64,000 bases of DNA, taken from assembly GCA_024434165.1 (NCBI GenBank), contig QMIW01000002.1, forward strand, positions 34,092-98,091. Reading direction: 5' to 3'. Positions 47,319-56,055 of the stretch are shown in pieces. Below the pieces are notes generated by a model. The model was given only the letters and a program-made list of their open reading frames with translations. It had not been told where the DNA came from and made no database searches. The number at the start of each line of letters is the position of its first letter. The first letter of the stretch is position 1. The translations under genes were made by a program, and so were the position numbers. This DNA comes from Chloroflexota bacterium (GTDB lineage: Bacteria > Chloroflexota > Anaerolineae > Anaerolineales > Villigracilaceae).

Positions 47319-47874
47319 CTGTTTTTGCGCGAAGGCAGATGGTCATTAAGACCACGTCGCTCGTTTCACCGTCGGGGAAACTGAAGTAGTCGTCGAGCGT
47401 CGCCTGGGATTTGAAACCAAGCGCCTCGAACGCCTTGACGACTTTGGTCTGTTCCGCCATGACCTCGGCGAGGAGTATGTGCAAGCCCTGTTTGCGCGCC
47501 AGGTCAATCAGGACGCGAATCATCTTCATGCCCAAGCCGCGCTTGCGAAAATCCTTTGCAAGGAAAAGCCGCACTTCCGCCGTGTGCCTTTTGGGTCCTT
47601 CGCCGAAGTGGAGCGACCCGCTGCCCACAATGCGATCTTTGACGAACGCCAGGATGGGAAGAACCCTGCCGTAATCGAGATGCTCGCACCATTCGTGAAT
47701 CACCGACGGGTCCTTGACGTAGTGGCGGAAGAAACGCATATCCTCTTCGCTCACAGCGGAGTAGAATTCCATCAGGCGCTGCTCGTCGCCGCCGTTCATC
47801 GGGCGGATGAGGATATAAGCGCCGTCTTTCAACGTTGCCATTTCACGAAAATTTTTGATCTGTTCCGGAAGCAT
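47308..47874 (-). CDS. GNAT-family N-acetyltransferase
   Basis: 188 aa from the ATG at 47874, preceded by a very good ribosome site (TAGGAGAGATT). The core is VRLFLAKDFRKRGLGMKMIR, the acetyl-CoA pyrophosphate loop (R/Q-x-x-G-x-G/A) of GNAT enzymes, followed by GLHILLAEVMAEQTKVVKAF. The N-terminal MNGGDEQRLMEFYSAVSEED resembles acetyltransferase domains of the Pat/AcuA kind. These acetylate acyl-CoA synthetases, which would make sense in an acetyl-CoA region, but no target is proven. Confidence 0.85.
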   Translation of the reverse strand: MLPEQIKNFREMATLKDGAYILIRPMNGGDEQRLMEFYSAVSEEDMRFFRHYVKDPSVIHEWCEHLDYGRVLPILAFVKDRIVGSGSLHFGEGPKRHTAEVRLFLAKDFRKRGLGMKMIRVLIDLARKQGLHILLAEVMAEQTKVVKAFEALGFKSQATLDDYFSFPDGETSDVVLMTICLRAKTDEF

Positions 47875-47924
47875 AATCTCTCCTAACCTGCTGCGGTGGC
47901 TGGCTTCCTTTGGCGAGAAAATAT

Positions 47925-47969
47925 GTAGTGACAACTTACCCGCAGGGCGTTTCGCAGAGTCGTCACTAC
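47925..47969. repeat. GTAGTGAC inverted repeat
   Basis: GTAGTGAC (47925-47932) and GTCACTAC (47962-47969) flank a 29-nt loop in the gap between the MetF and GNAT genes. It could be a small REP-like element or a weak hairpin. Confidence 0.5.
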
Positions 47970-47973
47970 GTTA

Positions 47974-49461
47974 TTAGGCGAGCACTTTTTCCATTTCGAT
48001 CTGATGGAAATCCCTCGGCAATATGCCGCCTTCCGTAACGATGCGCGGGACGATCTCCTCCCAACCCACCGCCATGATGTGCAGACCGTGCACGCCCTGT
48101 CCTTCGAACTTCTTGATCTTCTCGATCAGTTCGAGGGCGATCTGCACGCCTTCCTCCGCCGCGTTACCGGCTTTTTCGGCGGTTTCCATGCGCTTCATCA
48201 ACGGTTCGGGGATGAACACGCCTGGCACGTCGTCGTTCATGTATTTCGCCATCTTGAAGGTCTTGAGCGGCGTGATGCCGATCAGGATGTACACCTTGTC
48301 GAGGATGTTGCGCTTGGCGAGTTCGTTCAACCAGATTTCCATGTGTTCCACGTCATAGACCAGGTTGGTCTGGAAGAACTGCGCGCCCGCGTTGATCTTC
48401 TTGTGTTCACGCAGCGCCTGGAACTTCGGCTCGGATGCAAACGGGGAGGCGGCGGCACCGAGGAAATATTGAGGCGGGAATTTGATCTCGCGTCCGTCCA
48501 TGTACCTGCCTTCGTCGCGCATGCGGCGCAAAATCCACAGCATCTGAATGGAGTCAATGTCAATCACGTCCATCCGCCCGCGCGGGTCGGGCGCCATCTT
48601 CATCGAGTCGCCGGAGAGGCACAGGATGTTGCGGATGCCCAGCGCGCTCGCACCCATGACCTCGCTCTGCAAACCGACGCGGGTGCGGTCGCGCGCCGCG
48701 ATCTGCATGACCGGCTCCGCGCCGTGCTCGAGCGCCATCTTCGAGCAAGCCAGCGACGACATGCGCGGCGTGGCAGAGGGGTTGTCCGTGAAGTTGATCG
48801 CTGCCACGTAGGGTTTGACCATCTCGATGTTCTTGAATAGTTTGTCGGTCTTCACAGTGAGCGGCGGCGCGACCTCGGCGGTCACGACGAATTCGCCCGC
48901 TTTGAGTCGGCGTTCCAGCTCGGAGACGGGTTCGGTGTATTTCGGCGCGTGATACTTGTTGTCGCCCTGCCACCAATCGGGTTCGCGGATGGTGCGGAAG
49001 ATTTCATCCCAGGTTTTGTAGCGGACTTCGGCAGGCTTGAAAAGCAGTCCGCTTGCCACCTTGCCCACGCCCATTTTCCCGACCTGCTGGAAAACATCTC
49101 CCCAGGTTTCCGTGCCAACTTTATCCCAGTCGAGAGGCGGCAGGACTTCGAGCAGTTTTTCCTCGCGTCCCATGGCGAACGAGCGTTCATAGATCCTGTA
49201 CCAAATGCAGGGACGGGTCTCGTCCACGTAGCAATGTTCTTTGGTCGAGCCGCCGCAGGGACCGTTCCGCTCGCCCTTCGGACATTCCATCGGGCAGATG
49301 AAGGCGGTCTCCTGCAACAGGCAATTGCCGCACATGCGGCATCCGAACAAGGGACCTTTGATTGCCTTTTCGAGCGCCGCAAGCGCGCGGCGATTGAACG
49401 GCTCGCGCTTGAAGGGCAGGTAAGGCGGCTGCCAGCGGCGACCAGGGGTAAAGACGGGCAT
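47974..49461 (-). CDS. metF: MetV-MetF fusion: methylenetetrahydrofolate reductase with zinc/Fe-S-type N-domain
   Basis: 495 aa, longer than plain MetF (about 300). The N-terminal about 120 residues form the MetV-type Cys-rich domain: FGCRMCGNCLLQETAFICPM then CPKGERNGPCGG and ETRPCIWYRIYERS. The rest is a MetF barrel: FVVTAEVAPPLTVKT, the folate/FAD region AAINFTDNPSATPRMSSLAC and GIRNILCLSGDSMKM. It reduces methylene-H4folate to methyl-H4folate in the methyl branch. In acetogens MetV is a separate subunit linking MetF to Fe-S partners; here it is fused. The ATG has GGAGCAACC. Confidence 0.93.
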   Translation of the reverse strand: MPVFTPGRRWQPPYLPFKREPFNRRALAALEKAIKGPLFGCRMCGNCLLQETAFICPMECPKGERNGPCGGSTKEHCYVDETRPCIWYRIYERSFAMGREEKLLEVLPPLDWDKVGTETWGDVFQQVGKMGVGKVASGLLFKPAEVRYKTWDEIFRTIREPDWWQGDNKYHAPKYTEPVSELERRLKAGEFVVTAEVAPPLTVKTDKLFKNIEMVKPYVAAINFTDNPSATPRMSSLACSKMALEHGAEPVMQIAARDRTRVGLQSEVMGASALGIRNILCLSGDSMKMAPDPRGRMDVIDIDSIQMLWILRRMRDEGRYMDGREIKFPPQYFLGAAASPFASEPKFQALREHKKINAGAQFFQTNLVYDVEHMEIWLNELAKRNILDKVYILIGITPLKTFKMAKYMNDDVPGVFIPEPLMKRMETAEKAGNAAEEGVQIALELIEKIKKFEGQGVHGLHIMAVGWEEIVPRIVTEGGILPRDFHQIEMEKVLA

Positions 49462-49472
49462 GGTTGCTCCTT

Positions 49473-49548
49473 TCCCTCACCCTAGCCCTCTCCCAAAGGG
49501 AGAGGGGACTCCCTTCCCCCGCTTCGGGGGAAGGGCGGGGAAGGGGGT
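49473..49548. repeat. CCCTCTCCC-GGGAGAGGG REP-like element (copy 1, extended)
   Basis: CCCTCACCCTAGCCCTCTCC and the opposite arm GGGAGAGGGG, followed by a second palindrome CTTCCCCCGCTTCGGGGGAAG. It fills the gap between MetF and AcsE. Confidence 0.92.
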
Positions 49549-50471
49549 CAATTCATCAAATACGAATCCGCGTAAATCACTTTATTCAGCAGGATCTGCG
49601 TCGTTTTCCAGATTGCGGACTGTTCGGGGTCGGAAAGGTCGAAATCTGCCGCCTGCGGCTCTTCGCCAGCCGCGATTCGGTCCGCAATCTTATTGTAGAC
49701 ACGGGCAAGCGGATTACCAGTGTCTTTCGTCTCTATCCATCGTATGACATCGTTCTGCTTCTGGTCGAGCGGGTTGGCGATCATCATCTGCAAGCCGACG
49801 CCCATCAGCATGGCGAGATAGACGCGGTTGATGAGCGGGCGGTTGTCGTTCGGCACCGCGTTCGAGACGTTGGATAATCCGACCGAAATCATCGGCGCGG
49901 GGTCCCAGGCATATTGCAGCGTCCGCACCGCCTCGATGAGATGCGGGCAGTATTGCTGGCAGCCCGAAACGGTCAGCACGAGCGGGTCAATGATGAGATT
50001 TTCCATGGGGAAGTCAATCTCCATCATGCGCGGGATCAAAATCTCGACCGCGATGTTGACGCGCGCATCGGCTTCGACGGGGATGCCTTCGGTCTTCATC
50101 GTGAGCGCAATGACCTTGGCGTTGTATTTCTTCGCCAGCAGCGGCACTTTCTCCAATCGCTCAGGTTCGGCGGATGTGGAGTTGAGAATCGGCTGAGCCT
50201 TGGTGATCTTCTGAAGCGCGGCTTCCATGCCGTCCACGTTGGTCGTGTCAATCGAAAGTGGCACGTCCACGACCGTTTCGACGGTTTCCACGATCCAGGG
50301 GAAGACCTCCGCCCAATCCTTCTTGCGCGGACCGAGATTGATGTCAATCGCCTTCGCCCCCGCCTCCACTTGTTTGCAAGCCAGGTCCATGAAGAACTCA
50401 CGGTCGCGGCTGGCAAGCGCCTCTTTTACTTTTTCAGAGATGATGTGAATGTTTTCGCCAATGATGTACAT
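49548..50471 (-). CDS. acsE: Methyl-H4folate:corrinoid/iron-sulfur protein methyltransferase
   Basis: 307 aa from the ATG at 50471 (GGAGGCACAC). It is a pterin-binding TIM barrel: IDINLGPRKKDWAEVFPW, VPLSIDTTNVDGMEAALQ and NLIIDPLVLTVSGCQQYCP, then PMISVGLSNVSNAVP. It moves the methyl group from methyl-H4folate to the cobalt of the corrinoid protein AcsCD, the step linking the methyl and carbonyl branches. REP-like elements lie on both sides of the gene. Confidence 0.95.
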   Translation of the reverse strand: MYIIGENIHIISEKVKEALASRDREFFMDLACKQVEAGAKAIDINLGPRKKDWAEVFPWIVETVETVVDVPLSIDTTNVDGMEAALQKITKAQPILNSTSAEPERLEKVPLLAKKYNAKVIALTMKTEGIPVEADARVNIAVEILIPRMMEIDFPMENLIIDPLVLTVSGCQQYCPHLIEAVRTLQYAWDPAPMISVGLSNVSNAVPNDNRPLINRVYLAMLMGVGLQMMIANPLDQKQNDVIRWIETKDTGNPLARVYNKIADRIAAGEEPQAADFDLSDPEQSAIWKTTQILLNKVIYADSYLMN

Positions 50472-50485
50472 GTGTGCCTCCGTTT

Positions 50486-50537
50486 CACCCTCACCCCTTG
50501 CCCCTCTCCCAATGGGAGAGGGGTTGGGGTGAGGGAA
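50486..50537. repeat. CCCTCTCCC-GGGAGAGGG REP-like element (copy 2)
   Basis: CACCCTCACCCCTTGCCCCT and CTCCCAATGGGAG, with the opposite arm GAGGGGTTGGGGTGAGGG. It is a near-perfect palindrome between AcsE and RACo genes. Confidence 0.92.
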
Positions 50538-50539
50538 AA

Positions 50540-52483
50540 TCATGATTTCTCTAGCGCCTCCGCCACACTCGGAAACTTGCTTAAATCCGTGTGCGGCAAA
50601 AACAATGCCGATGTGAACGCTTCGTAAAAACTGTTGTCTGCCGATAACTCAATGTAGGTCATGCGCTTTGCGATTTCAGTAATGCGCTCGCGCTTGCGCC
50701 AATCGAGCAATGCCAGATATGCGCCCTTGACCGACGTATTGCCGAGGAACTCGAAGCGCGACCAGTCCATGTCGGGCAGCAAGCCGATCTGCACCGCCTT
50801 TTCCACATTGATATATTTCCCGAACGACCCGCCGATCAACACCTTGTCCGTGGTTTCGAGCGGGATGCCGACGTTCTCCGCCAGCACCGTGAAGCCCGCG
50901 TAGATGGCGGCTTTGGCGCGCAGCAGGTTGTCAATGTCAACGCGGGTGATGACGATATCTTCGCCTGATTCAGTTTCCCTGCCCCAGGCGACGACGTACT
51001 CCCCGCCATGCGCCCCTTCGCGGACCCGCGGACTGCGCGCCGCCAAATTGACATTTCCCCCCTTGTCAATGACTCCCGTGATGAACGCCTCCGAGAGCAG
51101 GGCTATCAATCCGCTTCCGCAGATGCCTTTCGGCTTGCCTCCGCCAATGACGCGCCAGGTCGGCTCGAGCGTTTCGCTGTGAATCCACACTTCTTCGATG
51201 GCGCCTTGTGTGGCTCTCATGCCGTTCACAACGCCCGCGCCTTCGAAGGCGGGTCCCGCCGAGCAGGCACACGTGACCAGCCAATCGCGATTGCCCAGCA
51301 CGGTCTCGCCGTTGGTGCCGACATCGAGGAAGAGAGTCACGTTATCCGCGTTATCGAGTCCAGAGGACAGCACGCCTGCTGTGATATCCGCGCCGACGTA
51401 ACTCGCCACCCCAGGCAGGCAATCCACTGCCGCTTCGGGATTGACATTCAAACCGACTTCGCGCCCCGTCATCAGCGGAGGATGATTGACAGTGGGGATG
51501 AAAGGCGAAAGTCGAATGCTCGAGGCGGGTATCCCAAGCAGCAGGTGCATCATCGTGCTGTTGCCTGCAATGGTCGCTTTGACCACCTGGTCGGGGGTCA
51601 CTTTGCCCTGCGGCGATTTGATGCGCTTGCAAGCCAGGTCGAGCAGGCTGTTGATCGTCTCCAGCACGCGCTGACGCAATTCATCCCCGCCGCCGTTCTT
51701 GCTGGTGTAGATGATCCTTGAAATCACATCCTCGCCGCGCGCGATCTGACCGTTGTATTCCGCCGCCTGCGCCTTGACCTGACCCGTCACCAAATCCACG
51801 AGCCAAAGCGTGACCGTCGTCGTGCCGATGTCAATGGCGCAGCCCCAAAGCGGAGCGTATTCATCTTCATGGTAGGGACGGAGGTCAATTAGTCTCGTGG
51901 TCGTTTGGTCGGATGGTCGGCTGGTCTCGATGATCGCAGTGACATTCCAATCACCCTCGCGCATGACATATCCCATCTTCCTCAACAAGCCAATGGAACA
52001 CGTCACACGCTCGATCTGATGCTGCAATCGAAACGCCGTCTGCAAACGTGACCAATCGTCGGTCTGGTCATCCATGCTGGGCGGGTTCAGGGTCAGCAGC
52101 ACGCGGCGAACCGTCTGCGTGAACGGATATTCGTAATCCGCAGGAACGGTGACTTCCGCTACGACGCGGTCGGTGGTGAGCCGCCGCTCGATCTTTTCCT
52201 GCGGCGGGACGTAAATCGCCACGCCGCCTTCCACAACGCTTTGACAGGCGAGCGCGTATCCCTGCTCGATATCAACAGGGGAAAGGCGCAGCGTGCTTCT
52301 TCGTCGAACCGTTCCCTCCGTCACCTGCACCGCGCAGCGCCCGCAGCGTCCCTGCCCGCCGCACGGCTGACCGATGTCAATACCCGCCATGTGCGCGGCA
52401 TCGGAGAGTAGTGTATTGGTGGGGACTTGCACAACGATGGGCGTTGGCTTGTCGGGTAACGAGAAAGAGATATTGTGTTGCAT
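50540..52483 (-). CDS. acsV: Reductive activator of the corrinoid/iron-sulfur protein (RACo, DUF4445)
   Basis: About 647 aa from the ATG at 52483 (an in-frame GTG at 52495 is possible). The N-terminal [2Fe-2S] domain has ligands in IGQPCGGQGRCGRCAVQV and a late Cys in ALACQSVVEGG. A linker and middle domain lead to the ASKHA ATPase domain, with phosphate loop WGCAIDIGTTTVTLWLVD and TIAGNSTMMHLLLGIP. RACo uses ATP to re-reduce the oxidised cobalt of AcsCD. A low-complexity tract (51891-51930) encodes SRPSDQTTTRLIDL at the domain junction, in frame. Confidence 0.93.
   Translation of the reverse strand: MQHNISFSLPDKPTPIVVQVPTNTLLSDAAHMAGIDIGQPCGGQGRCGRCAVQVTEGTVRRRSTLRLSPVDIEQGYALACQSVVEGGVAIYVPPQEKIERRLTTDRVVAEVTVPADYEYPFTQTVRRVLLTLNPPSMDDQTDDWSRLQTAFRLQHQIERVTCSIGLLRKMGYVMREGDWNVTAIIETSRPSDQTTTRLIDLRPYHEDEYAPLWGCAIDIGTTTVTLWLVDLVTGQVKAQAAEYNGQIARGEDVISRIIYTSKNGGGDELRQRVLETINSLLDLACKRIKSPQGKVTPDQVVKATIAGNSTMMHLLLGIPASSIRLSPFIPTVNHPPLMTGREVGLNVNPEAAVDCLPGVASYVGADITAGVLSSGLDNADNVTLFLDVGTNGETVLGNRDWLVTCACSAGPAFEGAGVVNGMRATQGAIEEVWIHSETLEPTWRVIGGGKPKGICGSGLIALLSEAFITGVIDKGGNVNLAARSPRVREGAHGGEYVVAWGRETESGEDIVITRVDIDNLLRAKAAIYAGFTVLAENVGIPLETTDKVLIGGSFGKYINVEKAVQIGLLPDMDWSRFEFLGNTSVKGAYLALLDWRKRERITEIAKRMTYIELSADNSFYEAFTSALFLPHTDLSKFPSVAEALEKS
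51891..51930. repeat. TGGTCGGATGGTCGG tract inside RACo gene
   Basis: AGTCTCGTGGTCGTTTGGTC then GGATGGTCGGCTGGTCTCG, the same words as the tract upstream of AcsB at 58879-59009. It stays in frame. Confidence 0.8.
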
Positions 52484-52492
52484 CTCAGTTTT

Positions 52493-52554
52493 CACGTTGG
52501 CAAGTTTGAAGGTTTGAACGTTTCAACGTGCCAACGTGTGAACATGTAAACGTT
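52493..52554. repeat. TTTGAACGTTTCAACGTG tract
   Basis: GTTTGAAGGTTTGAACGTTT and CAACGTGCCAACGTGTGAAC with GTTTGAAC/GTTTCAAC arms. It fills the gap between AcsC and RACo and touches the AcsC stop. Confidence 0.8.
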
Positions 52555-53863
52555 AGTTGAGCGCCTGCTTCATAAACGCGGGCAGGTCCACCGCCTCGCG
52601 CGGACCGACGCGGACTTCCCAGCCAGGGAGTTCCTCTTCCACCTCGCCAGAGAGCACCGCGACATGACCAGGCAGGACGATGCGCTTTTTGCTGACCTTA
52701 TCCGCGACGTTGAAGCCTTTGATGGCTTTGGCGATTCGTTCCGCGTCGAATTTGCCTGCCGCCCACGCGGTCAACACGGACATGCCTTCCGCATCCGTGA
52801 CGACCAGCCAGGCAGGCAAGCCGCTCCCTTCCACTTCGTTGGCGACGGCAAAGTACGTGATGCTGAAGTTGGTGGTGACCAGCACGGGGCTTTCGGGTTT
52901 GGGCGAGTTGATCTCATACACGCCAGGCTGGACCTGGATCGGTTTCTGCGGGTCGGTGTAGATGTTCTCGCGCAGGACGAGCAGGGGATAAAGCAGTTCA
53001 GGCTTGAATTCGGACAGCACCACAAAGCCTGCATACTTCGCAATCGCTTGCGCGGCGGCGATGCCTTCGTCTTTCGCGTCGCAGGGAAAGGCGATGATGG
53101 GATAACCCAGCGCACGCAGATTCTTGAGAGCAAGCCTGCGCAGTTGCGTGTTGCATGTCAATGCCGCGCTCAATGTTGTTGGCGATGGGTCGAGAACGAG
53201 GTCTTCGACGCCTTTCGCCTGAATCTTTTGAGCCAAGTCGGCAAGCGCGTCGAGCGAATCGGCTTTGACGACGAGGGCGGCATTGTGATTTTTCGCGAGG
53301 TCTGCCATCGCGTCGGCATTGGAGGTGTCAGCGGCGTAGAGTAATGGGGTCTCGCCAACACAGGCTGAAAGTCCGGTTTGAAGCGCGGCAGGGTCGCCCA
53401 TTAATATCAACGGCCGTTTCGTCGCCGTCCGAATCGTTTTGATCGCATTACCCAAATCTCCATCCGCAAGAACCGCGAAGCCGTCAATCGAAAAATCCAT
53501 GCCGACGTAATTGACCTTGTACGCATCGGCTTCCGCAACCTTTTGCGCGAGGTTGGGGTCGGAGGCTTTGACGCGGATGAAGAGACCAGGCTTGTTGTAA
53601 AAGGTTTTTTCGTGGCGGAACATCACGACTTCGTTGCCCGCTTTGATTTCGGTTCCATCGGCTCGGAGCGCGACAAGTCGAATCGGCGGCGCGGCAGACT
53701 CAGCCAGCTGCTTCTTCGATTCTTCGCTGACATACGGACACGCGCCGAGTTCCACCTGCTTTGCCGCGAGTTTCATCGCAAACGCAAGACAGGTGGGGAA
53801 GCCGCATTCCTTGCAGTTGGTCTGTGGGAGGAGTTTGTAAATTTGAATTCCGCTTAATGCCAT
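52553..53863 (-). CDS. acsC: Corrinoid/iron-sulfur protein large (gamma) subunit
   Basis: 436 aa from the ATG at 53863 (ribosome site AAGGAGATAAC). The N-terminal 4Fe-4S domain has C-x2-C-x4-C-x16-C (TNCKECGFPTCLAFA through GACPYVS), the unusual low-potential cluster that reduces the cobalt. A TIM-barrel domain follows, and a C-terminal B12-binding domain (VTDAEGMSVLTAWAAGKF). With AcsD it shuttles the methyl group from AcsE to acetyl-CoA synthase. Confidence 0.95.
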   Translation of the reverse strand: MALSGIQIYKLLPQTNCKECGFPTCLAFAMKLAAKQVELGACPYVSEESKKQLAESAAPPIRLVALRADGTEIKAGNEVVMFRHEKTFYNKPGLFIRVKASDPNLAQKVAEADAYKVNYVGMDFSIDGFAVLADGDLGNAIKTIRTATKRPLILMGDPAALQTGLSACVGETPLLYAADTSNADAMADLAKNHNAALVVKADSLDALADLAQKIQAKGVEDLVLDPSPTTLSAALTCNTQLRRLALKNLRALGYPIIAFPCDAKDEGIAAAQAIAKYAGFVVLSEFKPELLYPLLVLRENIYTDPQKPIQVQPGVYEINSPKPESPVLVTTNFSITYFAVANEVEGSGLPAWLVVTDAEGMSVLTAWAAGKFDAERIAKAIKGFNVADKVSKKRIVLPGHVAVLSGEVEEELPGWEVRVGPREAVDLPAFMKQALN

Positions 53864-53880
53864 GTTATCTCCTTGACGAT

Positions 53881-53929
53881 GAACCATGGACGATTGACGA
53901 TGGTCAATGGTCTATCGTCTATGGTCTTA
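53881..53929. repeat. GACCATAGACGATAGACC inverted tract
   Basis: GAACCATGGACGATTGACGA with the opposite arm GGTCTATCGTCTATGGTC, the same family as 34490-34551. It fills the gap between AcsD and AcsC and touches the AcsD stop. Confidence 0.85.
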
Positions 53930-54874
53930 TGCAACCATCACCAATTCATTGATCGCATCCTTGATTCGCTTCACCGATTCAGGATGCCTCAACACAACGA
54001 TGTCCGCTCCCGATTCAATTAATGCAATTGCGGTGAGCGTTTCCCAATTGATCGCGCGGGATTTCCACTCGCCCCACGACTCAGGCACTCCTTCGCCGAC
54101 CTTCGCTTCTTTCGTCTTCCACGCTTCGAAGCCAGGCGTGACGATCATCGGGAATTGAGTCATCGCGTCGCCTTGCAGTGCGGCGAGCCGCAGACGTTCC
54201 ATCACCGAATAGCCGTATTCGATGCCATAGCCGAGCGCGCCCGTGGTCGGGTCCATCAGGATGCGGTCTTTGGGCATGCCCATGTCGCTGATGAGAATGT
54301 TCAACTGTTTCGAGAGGTTCACATCCATCGGCGTGCGCGCCTGCACGAGATGACCGTTTGCCATCGCAGTCGCAACGATGGTGCGATAATTTTTGTCTTC
54401 ACAGATTCCAAGCACGAGTTTTTCGCCCTTCGCCGCTTCGGCAATCGGGACAAGCAGCTCATTATCTTTTTCTGCCTGACCTGGACCCCAGACGATGAGC
54501 GGGAGTCCGCTCGCGTTCAAAACGGATTTGACCGCCTTGAGCGCATCTTCGACCGAATCTTCGACGGTCAACGCCAGGACGAGGAGGTCTGCTCCTGTTT
54601 CTTCGGCTTTCTTCGCCCATTGCGCGGGATCGTTCATCGCCTCGCCCCACGCTTCGAGCAGCAGCGGCGACCAGTCTTCGGGCTTGCGCGATTTGATTTC
54701 AATTGCAATAACAGGTTGATTTGGCGAAGGCGCTTCAAAGTGCATGAAGGGCAAAGTGGTATGTCCGCCAAGCGTTACAGTCTTTGTGCGCGTCCCACCC
54801 TCCGCGCTCGTCGCGCCGATGGTAATGGAGCGGATGCTTCCGGGCCATTTGTCTTTTGGAATTTCGATTGGCAT
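53927..54874 (-). CDS. acsD: Corrinoid/iron-sulfur protein small (delta) subunit
   Basis: 315 aa from the ATG at 54874 (ribosome site AAGGAGACATC). It is a TIM-barrel CFeSP subunit: FEAPSPNQPVIAIEIKSRKP, VLALTVEDSVEDALKAV and RILMDPTTGALGYGIEYGYS. It binds the B12 of AcsC from the other side and docks the methyltransferase. The order AcsD-AcsC-RACo-AcsE-MetF is like that in acetogenic Firmicutes operons. Confidence 0.95.
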   Translation of the reverse strand: MPIEIPKDKWPGSIRSITIGATSAEGGTRTKTVTLGGHTTLPFMHFEAPSPNQPVIAIEIKSRKPEDWSPLLLEAWGEAMNDPAQWAKKAEETGADLLVLALTVEDSVEDALKAVKSVLNASGLPLIVWGPGQAEKDNELLVPIAEAAKGEKLVLGICEDKNYRTIVATAMANGHLVQARTPMDVNLSKQLNILISDMGMPKDRILMDPTTGALGYGIEYGYSVMERLRLAALQGDAMTQFPMIVTPGFEAWKTKEAKVGEGVPESWGEWKSRAINWETLTAIALIESGADIVVLRHPESVKRIKDAINELVMVA

Positions 54875-54890
54875 GATGTCTCCTTGTTTT

Positions 54891-54980
54891 ATGTCATTGC
54901 GAGGAGCCGCGAGACGGCGACGAAGCAATCTCCTGTTTGGTGGTTACATAAGATTGCTTCGCTTCGCTCGCAATGACATT
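54891..54980. repeat. TGTCATTGCGAG REP-like element (copy 2, inverted pair)
   Basis: ATGTCATTGCGAGGAGCCGC ... GAAGCAATCTCC and the opposite arm AGATTGCTTCGCTTCGCTCG then CAATGACAT. It is a full palindromic element between the CBS-domain and AcsD genes. Confidence 0.92.
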
Positions 54981-55470
54981 AAGTTAATCCTGCTTTTCTT
55001 CTGGCTTCGTCTCTTCTTTCGATAAATTGCTCCAGCGGCGATTTGCGCTCCGCCGCAAGACCCAAATCCTTCAACTCGTTCTCGTCCCTCGCCGCCATGT
55101 GACGCAGGATGTGACGATATGAAATAAACGCCGCAGGGTAGATGATTCCCCCCGCGTTGTGCATCATATATGCGGCGCGGATGCCCCTGTCCTTCATCAT
55201 CTGCGCCGCCACCGCAAGGGACATATCGGGCGGCAGTTCGGGGACGCCTTCGCTCATGATGTCTTCGGCGGTCAGTTTTTCATAGCCTTCCCGCGCGTAC
55301 GCCCAGACCAGTTCATCCGCCCCGACCACGCCGATACCGTGACCTTCCTGGTCGAGAACGCACATCGCCTCGACGTTCTTTTCCAGCAGAAAGCGTGCGA
55401 TGTCCACGATGGGCGTATCATGCTTGCACGTGGGAACTCCAACAGTCATTAAGTCGCGGACGAGTTTCAT
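54979..55470 (-). CDS. CBS-domain protein
   Basis: 163 aa from the ATG at 55470; a GTG at 55485 would add five residues. Two CBS motifs pair into one Bateman module: MKLVRDLMTVGVPTCKHDTP with GIGVVGADELVWAY, and AEDIMSEGVPELPPDMSLAV onward. It has no attached enzyme domain. Such free-standing CBS proteins often bind adenine nucleotides and regulate partners. Its place between ACS and AcsD suggests energy-charge control of the acetyl-CoA pathway, which is an inference. Confidence 0.85.
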   Translation of the reverse strand: MKLVRDLMTVGVPTCKHDTPIVDIARFLLEKNVEAMCVLDQEGHGIGVVGADELVWAYAREGYEKLTAEDIMSEGVPELPPDMSLAVAAQMMKDRGIRAAYMMHNAGGIIYPAAFISYRHILRHMAARDENELKDLGLAAERKSPLEQFIERRDEARRKAGLT

Positions 55471-55524
55471 GGTTTTTATGTACACAGGCAGACAAGTTGC
55501 ACCATCCAGAAGGTATGCGCCTTT

Positions 55525-55998
55525 TTACTTCTGCGCCAATGGGACGAAAGCCTCAAGTTCGATATTCCTTTCTTTTAACTTCTCCTTCACAAATTCAAGT
55601 ATCGAATCGAAACCGTCAAAGCGCTGCTCCTCGATTAGCCTTGGCTTGCCAGCCTTATCCCAAAGGAAAAGACTTCTTGCGTTGGGGACATTGGCGTTGA
55701 GGGATGCCTTGGTAATGCCGCTCCATTCGATATCAAAATTGCTTGCCGGGAGCATCCATCCCCGGACTTCGATTCTGTATTCATTGACCGACAGTTCCGG
55801 ATTGCTTATCAAGCCATGCAGACCCATCATGAGCATGAAGCCGCCTGACCCAACTCCCATCAGTATGAATGTGGACCCGAAATATCGGTCATTCGTGAGC
55901 GAGCACGAAAAGAACAAGACAAGCGCCCCAAGGAGAGTAAAAATCCATCCCGCCTTCTTTCGTTTACTCAGGGCAATGGGCGTTTCACGGTGACTCAT
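55525..55998 (-). CDS. Hypothetical two-helix membrane protein
   Basis: 157 aa. Two membrane helices (WIFTLLGALVLFFSC and ILMGVGSGGFMLMMGLHGL) are followed by a soluble beta-rich domain of about 90 residues. That domain has FDIEWSGITKASLNANVP, in the style of membrane-anchored PH-like domains. The ribosome site AAAGGAGCAGCAA is good. It sits inside the Wood-Ljungdahl operon, but no link to the pathway is visible. Confidence 0.75.
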   Translation of the reverse strand: MSHRETPIALSKRKKAGWIFTLLGALVLFFSCSLTNDRYFGSTFILMGVGSGGFMLMMGLHGLISNPELSVNEYRIEVRGWMLPASNFDIEWSGITKASLNANVPNARSLFLWDKAGKPRLIEEQRFDGFDSILEFVKEKLKERNIELEAFVPLAQK

Positions 55999-56055
55999 TT
56001 GCTGCTCCTTTCCAAAAAGATGGATTCATTCGGTATGCCGGCGGCTCGACGGTCA

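Noticed and set aside
47925..47969. Intrinsic terminator before the MetF gene region
   Set aside because: The 8-bp stem has a 29-nt loop and no T-run on the minus strand; recorded as a repeat instead.
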